This document shows positions 17,111 through 29,629 of a stretch of DNA of 64,000 nt, in pieces (within the stretch, counting starts at the first letter, position 1; every line of letters begins with the position of its first letter). This DNA comes from AP-15 sp963762575 (GTDB lineage: Bacteria; Pseudomonadota; Alphaproteobacteria; ATCC43930; CGMCC-115725): the NCBI GenBank assembly GCA_963762575.1, contig CAVXLL010000025.1, positions 115,158 through 179,157 on the forward strand, given 5' to 3'. A program made the translations under genes and the position numbers. The notes under the pieces were generated by a model, which did not search any database, had not been told where the DNA came from, and was given only the letters and a program-made list of their open reading frames with translations.

Positions 17111-18520
17111 TCAGTGAAAGCCGTATTGTGCGGTCAGCTCACTGATCATTCGGTCGAGACCAAAGCGGCAAGCAACGAAACCCGGTCCGACGGAGCGGAT
17201 ACGATCGCGCCAGGCGCGGTCGGTCGCCAGCCGAAGCGCCGCATCGGCAATCGCTTCGGGATCGGCATGGGGAACGAGGATGCCGGTCCCTCCCGGCAGA
17301 AATGCCTCGGCGACGCCACCGGCGGTGCAGGCGACGACCGGTCTACCGGCCCATTGCGCCTCGATCGCCGTGTTCGGGGTGCCCTCGGCTTCGGAGGTCA
17401 GAAGAAACACGTCCATCGCGCCGAGCGCGGCCAGAGGGTCGACGCTCAGCCCAGGGAGGATCACGCGTTGCTCCAAGCCGAGCGCGGCAAGTCGTGCGCC
17501 GATTTCCGCCCGCATGGGTCCCAGCCCGTAAAGCGCAAATACCACGTCGGTGCGGCGAGCAAGGATCGCGGCAGCCGTGTCGAGCCATAGAAACGGCCGC
17601 TTTTCGGGCGAGAATCGGAACATTGATCCGATCAGAACTGCCTCGTCCGGCACCCCGATGCGCCGGCGTTCGGCAAGCGCCGCTTCGTGATCCGGCGTCG
17701 GCAGATCGACGCCGTTGTAGATGACACCGATCCGCTCGGCCGGCACCCCCAGCCAGTCTGCGTAATCCCGCGCCCCGGCAAGGCTGTTGTTGAGCAACAC
17801 GACCCCGGGCTGGGATAGGAGCGCGCGGTACGCCGCCCGCATCACCGGCTCGTGGAAGAAGAAGCGGCTGGGGTTGAGGTTGCGGCCGGACAGCACAATC
17901 CGCGGCACCCCGGCCAGAACCGCCGCGATGCCAGCGCGTATATTGGACCAGTCGAGCCAGGCATGGACGACGGCCGGCCGCAGCGAAACCAGCTCGCGCC
18001 ATAGATCCGCGGCATCGCAAACGAGGGGGGTAGGCAGCCTCGCGGCCGCCTTGAGCAGCCCTGCCGGCAATGACGCGTGTAACGGCGAGGGGCGGCAGAT
18101 TTGCCGGGCGACAACGCCGGCTGCAGCGAGTTGCGGGGCGAAAAAATCGTACTCCTCGGGCTGCCCCGGCGCGAGGTGCGCGCACAGCACCGAGATGTCC
18201 CGAGTACCGCGCCGCGTTAGGCCGCGCACCGCATTGGCGAGCTGCCGCTCGGCGCCGCCCGGCTGCAAGCTGCCGCACACCATCACCAGCCTGCCGGGCA
18301 CCGGAACGACCGGCTCGGCTGCCCGGAACAGCGAGTTCAGCGAGAGCTCCTGGGCTCGCTCGGCGTCCGGAGTGAGGACCCCCGATCTTCCGTTCCCGCG
18401 CACTTGCGAGACGATGCGCTCCGCGACGGGCCGGAGAAGGCGTCGCTCGCGCATCGCCAAGGCCAGGTTGCGCGCGCCAACCCAGGCGGCGGCCTTCAAA
18501 CGCTGTGACACCGTCGTCAC
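17111..18520 (-). CDS. Glycosyltransferase, GT4 family (GT-B fold)
   Basis: 469 residues. The N-terminal Rossmann half has VPVPGRLVMVCGSLQPGGAE and VPRIVLSGRNLNP. The C-terminal half has the donor-binding region LIGSMFRFSPEKRPFLWLD, RVILPGLSVDPLAALGAMDV and the retaining-GT E-x7-E motif in EAEGTPNTAIEAQWAGRPV. It should transfer a sugar from a nucleotide donor onto a surface glycan or lipid; the substrate cannot be inferred. It is paralogous to the partial gene at 1-1071 but has a shorter N-terminus. It lies 6 bp after recG on the same strand. Confidence 0.9.
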   Translation of the reverse strand: MTTVSQRLKAAAWVGARNLALAMRERRLLRPVAERIVSQVRGNGRSGVLTPDAERAQELSLNSLFRAAEPVVPVPGRLVMVCGSLQPGGAERQLANAVRGLTRRGTRDISVLCAHLAPGQPEEYDFFAPQLAAAGVVARQICRPSPLHASLPAGLLKAAARLPTPLVCDAADLWRELVSLRPAVVHAWLDWSNIRAGIAAVLAGVPRIVLSGRNLNPSRFFFHEPVMRAAYRALLSQPGVVLLNNSLAGARDYADWLGVPAERIGVIYNGVDLPTPDHEAALAERRRIGVPDEAVLIGSMFRFSPEKRPFLWLDTAAAILARRTDVVFALYGLGPMRAEIGARLAALGLEQRVILPGLSVDPLAALGAMDVFLLTSEAEGTPNTAIEAQWAGRPVVACTAGGVAEAFLPGGTGILVPHADPEAIADAALRLATDRAWRDRIRSVGPGFVACRFGLDRMISELTAQYGFH

Positions 18521-18526
18521 CCGACC

Positions 18527-20605
18527 TCAACCGGCCCGCAGGTACTGCACGGCTTCATCGCGGCGGAAGAGGTAGAGGAGGGCGCGCAGGGCCTGGCCGC
18601 GCCCGCTTTCGAGGTGGGGATCGCGTTCGAGCACGAGCCGGGCGTCGTCATGGGCGATCGCGACCAGCTCTTCGTGGACCGCGAGATCGGCCAGGCGCAA
18701 GGTCGGTAGGCCGCTCTGCCGCGTGCCGAGGACCTCGCCGGCGCCGCGCAACCGCAGATCTTCCTCGGCGATGCGGAACCCGTCCTCGGTTTCGCGGAGG
18801 ATACTGAGGCGCCGTTTCGCTACCTCGCCGAGCGGCGATTGGTAAAGCAGCAGGCAGGTGGAAGGCGTGTCGCCGCGGCCAATGCGGCCGCGCAGCTGGT
18901 GCAGTTGCGCGAGCCCGAAACGTTCGGCATGCTCGATGGCCATGACGCTCGCCTCAGGCACGTCGACCCCGACCTCGATCACCGTCGTCGCGACCAGCAA
19001 ATCGAGTTCCCCGCCCGCGAAACCTGCCATTGCGCGGTCTTTGTCCGCCGGCTTCATGCGCCCGTGGACCAAGCCGACGCGGCCGGGGAAGAGCGGCGCC
19101 AGCGTCTTGTACCGCTCCTCGACGGCGGCGAGGTCGGCGGTTTCGCTTTCCTCGACCATTGGGCAGATCCAATAGACTTTGGCCTTTCTCGCCAGAGCAC
19201 GGCCGACCGCCGCCACGACGTCGACGATGCGCTCGAGCGCCACGGTGCGCGTGTCGACCGGATGCCGTCCCGGCGGCTTTTCGGTTAGCCGCGAGACGTC
19301 GAGATCGCCGTAAGCAGTCATCATCAGGGTGCGCGGGATCGGAGTCGCGCTCATCAGCAGGGTGTCAGCATCGCGGCCCTTCGCGTAGAGACCGAGGCGC
19401 TGCTCGACGCCGAATCGGTGCTGTTCGTCGATCACAACCAGCGCGAGATCACGGAACTCGACATCCGGCTGAAAGAGGGCGTGCGTGCCAACGACTGCCG
19501 GCGTCAGGCCCGAGGCGAGGCTCGCCAGCATCGAGGCACGGGCTCGCCCTTTTTCGCGCCCGGTCAGAAACCCGATCTCGACCCGGGCCGCTGCGGCATG
19601 GCGCTGCAATGTCGCATGATGCTGGCGGGCGAGGATCTCGGTCGGCGCCATCAGCGCCGCCTGGCCGCCGCCCTCGATCGCGGTCAGCATTGCAATCAGC
19701 GCGACGACCGTCTTGCCGCTCCCGACATCGCCCTGGAGCAGCCGCACCATGCGTTCCGGCTGCGCCATTTCCGCCGAGATCTCGGCGATCGCGAGACGCT
19801 GCGCGCCGGTCAGCCCAAAGCCGAGCGCGGCCTCGACCGGGCGGGTCAAGGCCGCGGTGCCGACGATCGCCCGCCCTTTTTGACGACGACGCCGGGCACG
19901 CACCAGCGCCACCGCGAGTTGGCTCGCAAAGATCTCGTCATAGGCGAGCCGCTCGCGCCACGGGGGTGTCGGCAAAAGATCGGCTTCGGCCTCCGGGGCA
20001 TGCGCGCGGCGGACCGCGTCTCCCCAGGCGGGCCAGCCACGCCGCTCGCGCAGCGCCGGATCGATCCATTCCGGCAATGCCGGGAGGCGGTCGAGCGCCG
20101 CCCCGACCGCCTTCTGCACGACGCGGGGCGACAGACCCCCGGTCATCGGGTACACGGGTTCGATCGGCCGCAGCCGATCGAGCTCGTCGGGCCGCAACAC
20201 GAGGTCCGGGTGCGCCATCTGCGGGATGCCGCCGTAGAACTCGACGCGGCCGCTGACGACGCGCTCGGCGCCGATCGGGAAGAGCCGGGCGAGCTGGTCG
20301 CCCTTTACGTTGAAATAGACCAGCGTCAACGTGCCGGTGTTGTCGGTGCACAGCACGCGGTAGGGCCGGCGCCCGAAGCCCGGCTGGTGCGCCTCGACGC
20401 GCACCGCGATCGTCGCGATATGGTCCGGCTCGAGCGCGCGGATCGGCGGCGAGGCGCGTCGGTCGATAATACCGCTCGGCAGATGCCAGACGAGGTCGAG
20501 GACGAGCGGGCCGGCGAGGCGTTCGAACAGCCTGGCCGACTGCGAGCCGATACCGGAGAGCACCGTAACCGGCGCAAACAGCTTGTCGAGGATGGCGGGA
20601 CGCAC
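18527..20605 (-). CDS. recG: ATP-dependent DNA helicase RecG
   Basis: 692 residues, normal for RecG. The N-terminal OB-fold wedge domain spans about 50-150 (DHIATIAVRVEAH, VSGRVEFYGGIPQMAHPD). Helicase motifs: I GDVGSGKT at 292-299, II DEQH at 393-396, III SATPIPRTL, and motifs V/VI in ATTVIEVGVDVPEASVM and QLHQLRGRIGRG. The TRG-type C-terminus is complete. RecG remodels stalled forks and Holliday junctions. It is divergent from sdhE with a very short spacer; recG-sdhE-mfd adjacency is common in alphaproteobacteria. Confidence 0.97.
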   Translation of the reverse strand: MRPAILDKLFAPVTVLSGIGSQSARLFERLAGPLVLDLVWHLPSGIIDRRASPPIRALEPDHIATIAVRVEAHQPGFGRRPYRVLCTDNTGTLTLVYFNVKGDQLARLFPIGAERVVSGRVEFYGGIPQMAHPDLVLRPDELDRLRPIEPVYPMTGGLSPRVVQKAVGAALDRLPALPEWIDPALRERRGWPAWGDAVRRAHAPEAEADLLPTPPWRERLAYDEIFASQLAVALVRARRRRQKGRAIVGTAALTRPVEAALGFGLTGAQRLAIAEISAEMAQPERMVRLLQGDVGSGKTVVALIAMLTAIEGGGQAALMAPTEILARQHHATLQRHAAAARVEIGFLTGREKGRARASMLASLASGLTPAVVGTHALFQPDVEFRDLALVVIDEQHRFGVEQRLGLYAKGRDADTLLMSATPIPRTLMMTAYGDLDVSRLTEKPPGRHPVDTRTVALERIVDVVAAVGRALARKAKVYWICPMVEESETADLAAVEERYKTLAPLFPGRVGLVHGRMKPADKDRAMAGFAGGELDLLVATTVIEVGVDVPEASVMAIEHAERFGLAQLHQLRGRIGRGDTPSTCLLLYQSPLGEVAKRRLSILRETEDGFRIAEEDLRLRGAGEVLGTRQSGLPTLRLADLAVHEELVAIAHDDARLVLERDPHLESGRGQALRALLYLFRRDEAVQYLRAG

Positions 20606-20664
20606 AAACGATGTCTATATCCGCGCGAGGGGTACCGCCAAGGGCACACCCAAGGGGACGCCAC

Positions 20665-20925
20665 GTGACCTCACCATCAGAAATTCGCCGTAAGCGGCTG
20701 TTGTTCCGTTCCTGGCACCGCGGCACGCGCGAGAGCGACCTGATCCTCGGCCGCTTCGCCGACACTCATCTCGCCGGGTTTGACGAGACGCAACTCGACC
20801 ATTACGAGGCCCTCCTCGACTGCGCCGACGCCGACATCTTCGATTGGGTCTCCGGCCGCACCGCGCCGCCCGCCGAACACGACCACGACGTAACCCGTCT
20901 CTTGCTCGCTTACAGCAACACTTAA
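20665..20925 (+). CDS. sdhE: Succinate dehydrogenase assembly factor SdhE
   Basis: A GTG start at 20665 gives about 86 residues. An in-frame ATG at 20611 would add 18 residues in the divergent promoter region and is less likely. The core IRRKRLLFRSWHRGTRESD contains the RGxxE motif of the SdhE/Sdh5 family, which promotes covalent FAD attachment to SdhA. LILGRFADTHL and FDWVSGR complete the family pattern. It is located between recG and mfd, a typical alphaproteobacterial position. Confidence 0.92.
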   Translation: MTSPSEIRRKRLLFRSWHRGTRESDLILGRFADTHLAGFDETQLDHYEALLDCADADIFDWVSGRTAPPAEHDHDVTRLLLAYSNT

Positions 20926-20952
20926 TCGTTACAATGACTGAGTCGCCGAAGA

Positions 20953-21085
20953 CTCCCTCTCCACCCCTCGGGGGGGAGAGGGCCGGGGTGAGGTGGGGAC
21001 GCTTCGGCGGGTGGCATGCCCACCTCACCCTCCCCTTAGCTGACGCTACGGGTCCCCTCCCTCTCCCCCCTGAAGGGCGGAGAGG

Positions 21086-21086
<1 letters not shown>
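20953..21086. repeat. Intergenic palindromic repeat cluster between sdhE and mfd
   Basis: There are three nested inverted repeats: CCCTCTCC / GGGGAGAGGG around 20955-20982, a 12-bp perfect pair at 20986-20997 and 21019-21030 (GGGTGAGGTGGG and its complement), and CCCTCTCC / GGAGAGGG around 21059-21086. The last abuts the mfd start codon. Related GGGGAGAGGG / GGGGTGAGG blocks occur at 48052-48096 and 49322-49405, so this is a dispersed REP-like family rather than a local regulator. Confidence 0.8.
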
Positions 21087-24640
<3,554 letters not shown>

Positions 24641-24645
24641 GCACG

Positions 24646-24733
24646 TAGCGCGGGTTGAGCAACGCGAACCCACCGATACCTCTCGCACCCGGAGCGAGGA
24701 TGACAGGGTTCGCTGGGCTCAACCCATCCTACT
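24646..24733. repeat. Dispersed inverted repeat (GCGGGTTGAGC type)
   Basis: Left arm GCGGGTTGAGCAACGCGAAC from 24649, right arm GGGTTCGCTGGGCTCAACCC ending near 24725, separated by about 35 bp. The arms are imperfect complements. This pattern is typical of repeats scattered in proteobacterial genomes. It lies between the mfd stop and the convergent nitroreductase-like gene and could form a large hairpin in transcripts from either side. Confidence 0.7.
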
Positions 24734-24734
24734 G

Positions 24735-25202
24735 TTACCACCGCCGACGCCCCGCCGGACAGAACGCGATAAGCGGCAGCTGGGCGAGGAGCCGGCGGCG
24801 AGCACCTTCTGAACTATCGTACTGCCAGCCGACAAGCCGGCTCAATACCGCCCGGATGATCGGTGCGATGAACCGGTTGCGCCGCTCGTAGCCGGTGATC
24901 ACTCGCATTGCCTCTTCCTCGTCGAGGAAACGGTAGGCGGCGACGAAATTTTGTGAACCGATGACCACCTCCGGGCCTGGTGTCGCCTCGATGTTGCGCA
25001 GCCAGTCGGCGTTGCGGCCAAAGGCGCTCATTACGACCGCCTCGGGACCTTCTTTGCGATACTCCATGACTTCCAGAACAGTGCGGCGGCGCAGGCCAGT
25101 GCGACGCCCGATATGGATCAGCAGCAGGAACCGGTGTCCAAGCAACCAGCCGCAGTTCCAACGATACAGATAGACCGGGGCCCGAAAGAGGCGGCGCAGC
25201 AT
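24735..25202 (-). CDS. Nitroreductase-like, deazaflavin (F420)-dependent family
   Basis: About 155 residues from the ATG at 25202 (MLRRLFRAPVYLYRWNCGWL); an upstream in-frame ATG at 25292 would add 30 residues without family character. The motif set GHRFLLLIHIGRRTGLRRRT, EVMEYRKEGPEAVVMSAFG and ADWLRNIEATPGPEVVIG is that of the DUF385/Ddn split-barrel family, which binds F420 or FMN. No F420 biosynthesis gene is visible here, so cofactor and substrate are open. The RBS is weak, leaving the start uncertain. Confidence 0.75.
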   Translation of the reverse strand: MLRRLFRAPVYLYRWNCGWLLGHRFLLLIHIGRRTGLRRRTVLEVMEYRKEGPEAVVMSAFGRNADWLRNIEATPGPEVVIGSQNFVAAYRFLDEEEAMRVITGYERRNRFIAPIIRAVLSRLVGWQYDSSEGARRRLLAQLPLIAFCPAGRRRW

Positions 25203-25341
25203 GCCGTTCAGTCGGATTGCGTCCACTGGCAAACCTCGCGGTCCTTGGCGTTGGGACAGCAACGAAGACACGCACATCGATTGCCTGGCCAACTACAAGA
25301 CCGGCCGGCGTGCGAGGCGGGGCGCCGGCGCGTTCGGGACG

Positions 25342-26676
25342 CTAGCGCGGCAGCGGGTTGCCCTTGGTTTCGCGGCCGAGCAGCATCGCGAGGATGCTGA
25401 GCAGAGCAAAGCAGGTCATGAAGGCCGTCACCCGGTTGAAGCTGCCGCCGAAGGCGCCGACCAGGAGCCCGGCGACAAGCGGGCCGAAACTGGTGATTAC
25501 CCGGGCACTGCCGGTGCAGAACCCGACCGCGGTCGAACGGATGTGGGTCGGGAACAACTCCGGCAGATAGACCGCATAACCGGAGAATACGCCGAAGACG
25601 AAGAAGCCGAAGATCGGCAGCACGACCGGGTACCATGGCTCGTAGGCAGGAAGGACCAGATAGAGGATGAGGCCGAAGACGATCGTGCCGGCGCTGTAGA
25701 AGATCACGGTCCGGCGGCGGCCGATGATGTCGCAGATGAAGCCAAAGGCGATGTAGCCGCAGATGCCACCGAGGCTCCACAACATGATGCCGTGGCTGAC
25801 GAACGGCACTGCGGCGGTGGCGTCCGCGGCGCCGCTCTTCTGCGCCATCAAGGACAGGATCGTCGGCAGCCAGATGTTTGTAGTCCAGATCGCCAGCAGC
25901 GAGCCGAGGCCGAACAATACCCCGACCATCGTGTTGTAGCGGTGCTCCCTGGAGAACAGCTGCAACGGCACAAAGCGCATGAATTCGCGGTCGGCGACAT
26001 TGCTGCGCAGGCCCGCAGCGACGGCGCGGCGGCGCTCGCGGACATCGGCGAAGCGCTCCGGGTCCAGCATCCGGCCGCGCATGATCGCCAAAATGATCGC
26101 CGGCACGACGCCGACAAAGAACACGTAACGCCAGCCATACGGGCCGACGAGACCATAGGCCCAGGCGCCGATGAAGGTGCCGACTGCACCGCCCGTCATC
26201 ATCGTCGCGGCGATCTTCGCCCGGTGCGTCTCGGCGAGCGTTTCGGCCAGCAACGGAATCCCGACCATCAATTCGGCGCCGGTGCCGAGCCCGGCGATAA
26301 ACCGGTAAAGGGCAAAGTCGAAAATGCCTTGCGAGAGGCCTTGCAGTGCGGTGAAAACGCTGTAGAGCGCAATGCTGAAGGCGAGCGTACGCACCCGGCC
26401 GATATAGTCGGCGAGGATGCCGAACAGAAACCCGCCAAAAGCCCAACCCAACAGCCCCGCCATGCTGAGGAGGCCGCCATATTTGCCGATCTCGGCCAAT
26501 GGCGGGTTGCCGCCTAGCAGCTCCGTCATTGCCGGCTTCAGCACCAGCGAGTAGAGCCCGAAATCGGCCGCGTCGAGCGTCCAGCCGAGCCACACGACGA
26601 GAAAAACCAGCCACTGATACCGGCTGACCGCCCGTAGCCCGCCAAACTGCGCTACGGCTACCCCGCCCTTGTCCAC
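25342..26676 (-). CDS. MFS transporter, sugar/aromatic acid:proton symporter type
   Basis: 444 residues with about 12 hydrophobic segments. The N-terminal half has LDAADFGLYSLVLKPAMTEL and the loop 2-3 motif GFLFGILADYIGRVRT (MFS motif A, D-x-x-GR). Motif RFIAGLGTGAELMVGIPLLA resembles AAHS and metabolite:H+ symporters. A charged central loop (ERRRAVAAGLRSNVADREF) separates the halves. It presumably imports an organic acid or aromatic compound across the inner membrane. It is divergent from the FAD monooxygenase, with about 140 bp between them, suggesting a shared control region for uptake and hydroxylation of an aromatic substrate. Confidence 0.88.
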   Translation of the reverse strand: MDKGGVAVAQFGGLRAVSRYQWLVFLVVWLGWTLDAADFGLYSLVLKPAMTELLGGNPPLAEIGKYGGLLSMAGLLGWAFGGFLFGILADYIGRVRTLAFSIALYSVFTALQGLSQGIFDFALYRFIAGLGTGAELMVGIPLLAETLAETHRAKIAATMMTGGAVGTFIGAWAYGLVGPYGWRYVFFVGVVPAIILAIMRGRMLDPERFADVRERRRAVAAGLRSNVADREFMRFVPLQLFSREHRYNTMVGVLFGLGSLLAIWTTNIWLPTILSLMAQKSGAADATAAVPFVSHGIMLWSLGGICGYIAFGFICDIIGRRRTVIFYSAGTIVFGLILYLVLPAYEPWYPVVLPIFGFFVFGVFSGYAVYLPELFPTHIRSTAVGFCTGSARVITSFGPLVAGLLVGAFGGSFNRVTAFMTCFALLSILAMLLGRETKGNPLPR

Positions 26677-26817
26677 CCGGCCACCTGCCCTTGTTCAGGT
26701 TCGTATCGAAGATGTGTGGCACCTACTATGGGAGGAGTAGCGGGTCAAGTACTTCCCGTAATGAGGCTAGGGCCGGAACCTTCGCTATTAGCCGGCATTT
26801 TTGCCCTTGAGAATCAG

Positions 26818-28417
26818 ATGGAGGGTGGCGTGAGTGAAAGGCCGAAGGCGCTGATCGTCGGGGCGGGTCCGACCGGATTGGTCATGGCGCATGAACTCGC
26901 GCGTGACGGGATCCAATGCCGCCTGATCGACAAGGGCCCGCACCGCGCGATGGAGTTCGCGGGCGATCGCGATCCACTCGCGGACCCTCGAGACGTTCGA
27001 GCTGATGGGACTCGCCGATGCTTTCCTCAACGCCGGTCAACAAATTACCGGAGTCGGCATGTACGGCGAGAGCGGACGCATTGCCCATGCCGCGTTCGGG
27101 ATGCTGGAGACGCGATATCCGTTTGTACTCGGGGTGCCGCAAGACGAGAGCGAGCGGATCCTGGAAGAGCGTGTTGCGCGGCTCGGGGTGCGGGTCGAAC
27201 GCAACACCGAGCTGATTTCGCTGGCACAACGCGAGTCCGGCGTCGCGGCCCGGCTGCGCACCGCCGACCGAGTCGAGGAACTCGAGGCCGACTGGCTCCT
27301 TGGCTGTGACGGGGCGCACAGCGCGGTTCGCGAGCAGCTGGGAATTTCTTTCTCGGGCGCCACTTATCCCGAGCATTTCGTTCTGGCCGATATAAAGGTG
27401 GCTGGCAACCTCGACCATGCAGAGGCACAGGTCTGGCTGCAGCGTGAGGGTGCGCTGGCATTTTTTCCGCTGCCGGAGGATCGTTGGCGGCTCATCATCA
27501 CGAACGCGCCGCCCGACTGGCAGGGCGAGCCCAGCCTCGCGCAATGCCAGGCATTGGTGGACGAGCGCGGTCTCGACCGTCTCCGGCTCGGCGATCCGCG
27601 ATGGACAGCGGTATTCCGCATCCACCGCCGGGAGGCGGCGCGCTTTCGCAAGGACCGGGTCTTCCTCCTCGGCGACGCCGCGCACATCCACAGCCCAGTT
27701 GGCGGCCAGGGCATGAATATGGGCATTCAGGACGCGTTCAACCTCGCCTGGAAATTGAGCCTCGTTTTGCGGAGCGGGGATAATCCGCCGCTGCTGGACA
27801 GCTACGAGGCCGAGCGCAAACCGATCGACGAAGCGGTAATCCGGCAGACCGATCGCGGCACCCGCCTTATATCCTTGCACGGCTCGGTCACCCGCTTTGT
27901 CCGCGATCATCTGATGTCCTTGCTGACGCAGATCCCCGCCGTGGCGGAAAAGCTCGGCGAGGGGCTTTCGGGGCTCGCGGTCAATTACCGGCACAGCCCG
28001 ATCGTCGAGGAAGGCGGCGCCGGAATGGCGGGCCCCGCCGCGGGTGATCGGGCGCCCGATGCGCTGCTCGTTGCAGCGAAGGGCGGGGCGTCGCTGCGGC
28101 TCTACGACCTCTTCGCCGAGCACCGCCACGTTCTGCTGCTGTTGGGCGACGGCCCCGAGGCCTTGCCGCCCACGATGCCCCGCTTTCCGGAAAGCGTCTT
28201 CGCAGCGTATCGCGTCGTCCCGCCGGGCACATCCGGCGGCAATTATGTCGATCGTGAGGGCGTAGTCGCGCAGCGTTACGGGTCGAAGCCGGCCGCATAC
28301 TTGATACGCCCGGACGGCTATGTCGGTTTTCGCTGCGACTGGCGGGTGGTTTCCACAAACCTACCCCACTACCTAGCCAAGCTGTCTTCGTCGGCTGAGC
28401 GCGCCGGCTCCGGTTGA
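26818..28417 (+). CDS. FAD-dependent aromatic monooxygenase, frameshifted
   Basis: The start at 26818 leads to the FAD-binding Rossmann motif ALIVGAGPTGLVMAHELA and then GPHRAME. The frame then breaks: one extra T at 26956-26957 would restore SRAIAIHSRTLETFELMGLA, and the other frame then runs to 28417. Family motifs follow: LLGCDGAHSAVREQLGI (DG motif) and FLLGDAAHIHSPVGGQGMNM (GD motif). The C-terminal thioredoxin-like domain of phenol hydroxylases (LYDLFAEHRHVLLLLGDGPE) is present. This is a PheA/TfdB/MhpA-type NAD(P)H hydroxylase. The span is 1600 nt, one more than a multiple of three, in keeping with a single insertion. Confidence 0.88.
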
Positions 28418-28539
28418 GCAGCAGTGTCAGGGCCGGCGGCGGACGCCGGGTCCGAGGACCTGTTGGACTGCCGGGTTACTGGCGCTCGCCGCTGCGCCAT
28501 CGAAGGGCCGGTGACGACGTCGAAATCACTGTGGGACAT
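28369..28539 (-). CDS. Small hypothetical protein, 56 aa
   Basis: ATG at 28539 preceded at ideal spacing by AAAAGGAGGT, one of the strongest Shine-Dalgarno sites in the window. Product MSHSDFDVVTGPSMAQRRAP and onward is hydrophilic, Ser/Ala/Pro/Asp-rich, without Cys or membrane segment, and probably disordered. It overlaps the 3' end of the convergent monooxygenase by 49 nt. I recognise no family. The translation signal is the main reason to call it. Confidence 0.5.
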   Translation of the reverse strand: MSHSDFDVVTGPSMAQRRAPVTRQSNRSSDPASAAGPDTAAQPEPARSADEDSLAR

Positions 28540-28546
28540 GAGGCTG

Positions 28547-28556
28547 ACCTCCTTTT
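28547..28556 (-). promoter_or_regulatory. Strong ribosome binding site for the 56-aa ORF
   Basis: On the minus strand AAAAGGAGGT lies 7 nt before the ATG at 28539. It is nearly a full anti-16S complement and decides the start over the longer in-frame ORF. Confidence 0.7.
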
Positions 28557-28957
28557 GAGAGAGGCCGCTCCACACTCGGCGACGTTCGGATAACGAGAAG
28601 CTGAAACGCGAAAGCCGCCTCGGGTGGGGCGGCTTCGGGTGATTGACGCGCAAGCGCGATCCTAGGCCGCCGACATATACCGGCGGTACCAAAATCGCGC
28701 GACAGGGACTGGCGTTCTCGGTGCCATGGACTGCATATTAGATGCGCCTCGACGCGAATGCAATGGGAACTCGCAATGAGGCGCACGCATAAACTGTTTG
28801 GCAGCGCATTGGTTGCAGCGCTCTCGCTGCTGACGGGTCGGAGCGAGCGCCGAATCCACTAGAGCCGACTAGACGGCTGAGGCTCGGCGACGCAGCAGCA
28901 ATTAGACGCTCTCCCCGCGAGCGGGGAGAGCGAGATTTTCGGGTATGTGATGAGCCG
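28557..28957. other. Intergenic region without a recognised gene
   Basis: About 400 bp holding two stem-loops. At 28612-28635 AAGCCGCC pairs with GGCGGCTT across 8 bases. At 28908-28931 GCTCTCCCCGC pairs with GCGGGGAGAGC. The second is 26 bp past the DUF1993 stop and may help end that transcript, though no U-run follows. I see no protein-coding signal. Confidence 0.5.
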
Positions 28958-29467
28958 TTACGACGGCATCTGGCCCATGAAGTCGCGCTTTCCGATCTCG
29001 ATGCCGAGACTGCGCAGGATGTTGTACGCCGTCGTTGTATGGAAATAGAAATTCGGCATCGCGAAGTGATAGAGGTAGTTCTGGGCACGGAAGTTGCGCG
29101 GTTGGCCGCCGGCGGTGATGGTGACCTGCTGGTCCTCGCTTCCGTCGAGCTGGTCGGCCTTCAGGCCCTTCAGGAAATCGATCGTCTTGTCGATCCGGGC
29201 CTTCATCTCGGCGAAGCTGTTGTCGATCGCCGGTAGGCTCGGCACCTCGACCCCGGCGGCGCGACCGGCGCCGAAGGCGTGCTCACTGGCTTGCCGCACC
29301 TGGCGGGCAAGGGTGAACATGTCGGGGTAGAGCCGCCAATTCAGCAAGGTATTCTCTTCCCATTTGTGGGCATTGGCGTGGGCCTCGGCTTTTTCGATCA
29401 CGCCCTTGAGGCCACCGAGCAGCTGCAGGAATACCGGCACGGAGGCGTGGTACATCGAGATCGGCAT
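28958..29467 (-). CDS. DUF1993 family protein
   Basis: 169 residues. Starts MPISMYHASVPVFLQLLGGL and contains RLYPDMFTLARQVRQASEHA and NYLYHFAMPNFYFHTTTAYN, the pattern of the DUF1993 family, a DinB-like four-helix protein. His residues in the C-terminal part (YHFAMP, FYFHTTTAYN) could bind a metal. The function is unknown in the family as far as I know. An SD-like GGAGGA precedes the start. It is divergent from the sensor kinase. Confidence 0.85.
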   Translation of the reverse strand: MPISMYHASVPVFLQLLGGLKGVIEKAEAHANAHKWEENTLLNWRLYPDMFTLARQVRQASEHAFGAGRAAGVEVPSLPAIDNSFAEMKARIDKTIDFLKGLKADQLDGSEDQQVTITAGGQPRNFRAQNYLYHFAMPNFYFHTTTAYNILRSLGIEIGKRDFMGQMPS

Positions 29468-29629
29468 GAAACGGTCCTCCTCATCATATATGATGGCGTT
29501 GATGCCGGGCGGATCTTAACGGGAGCCGAGAGCCGCGGGAAGGCCCCTGCCGACCGAAGGCATGCTCAAGTTAAGAGGATTCTTACCTCGCTGTGCCTCG
29601 ATGCTGGGTCCTCCTCGGAGCCCGGAAGT

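Noticed and set aside
25208..26722. 504-aa minus-strand ORF overlapping the MFS gene
   Set aside because: It is an Arg-rich shadow frame of the MFS transporter, which has clear membrane segments and motifs.
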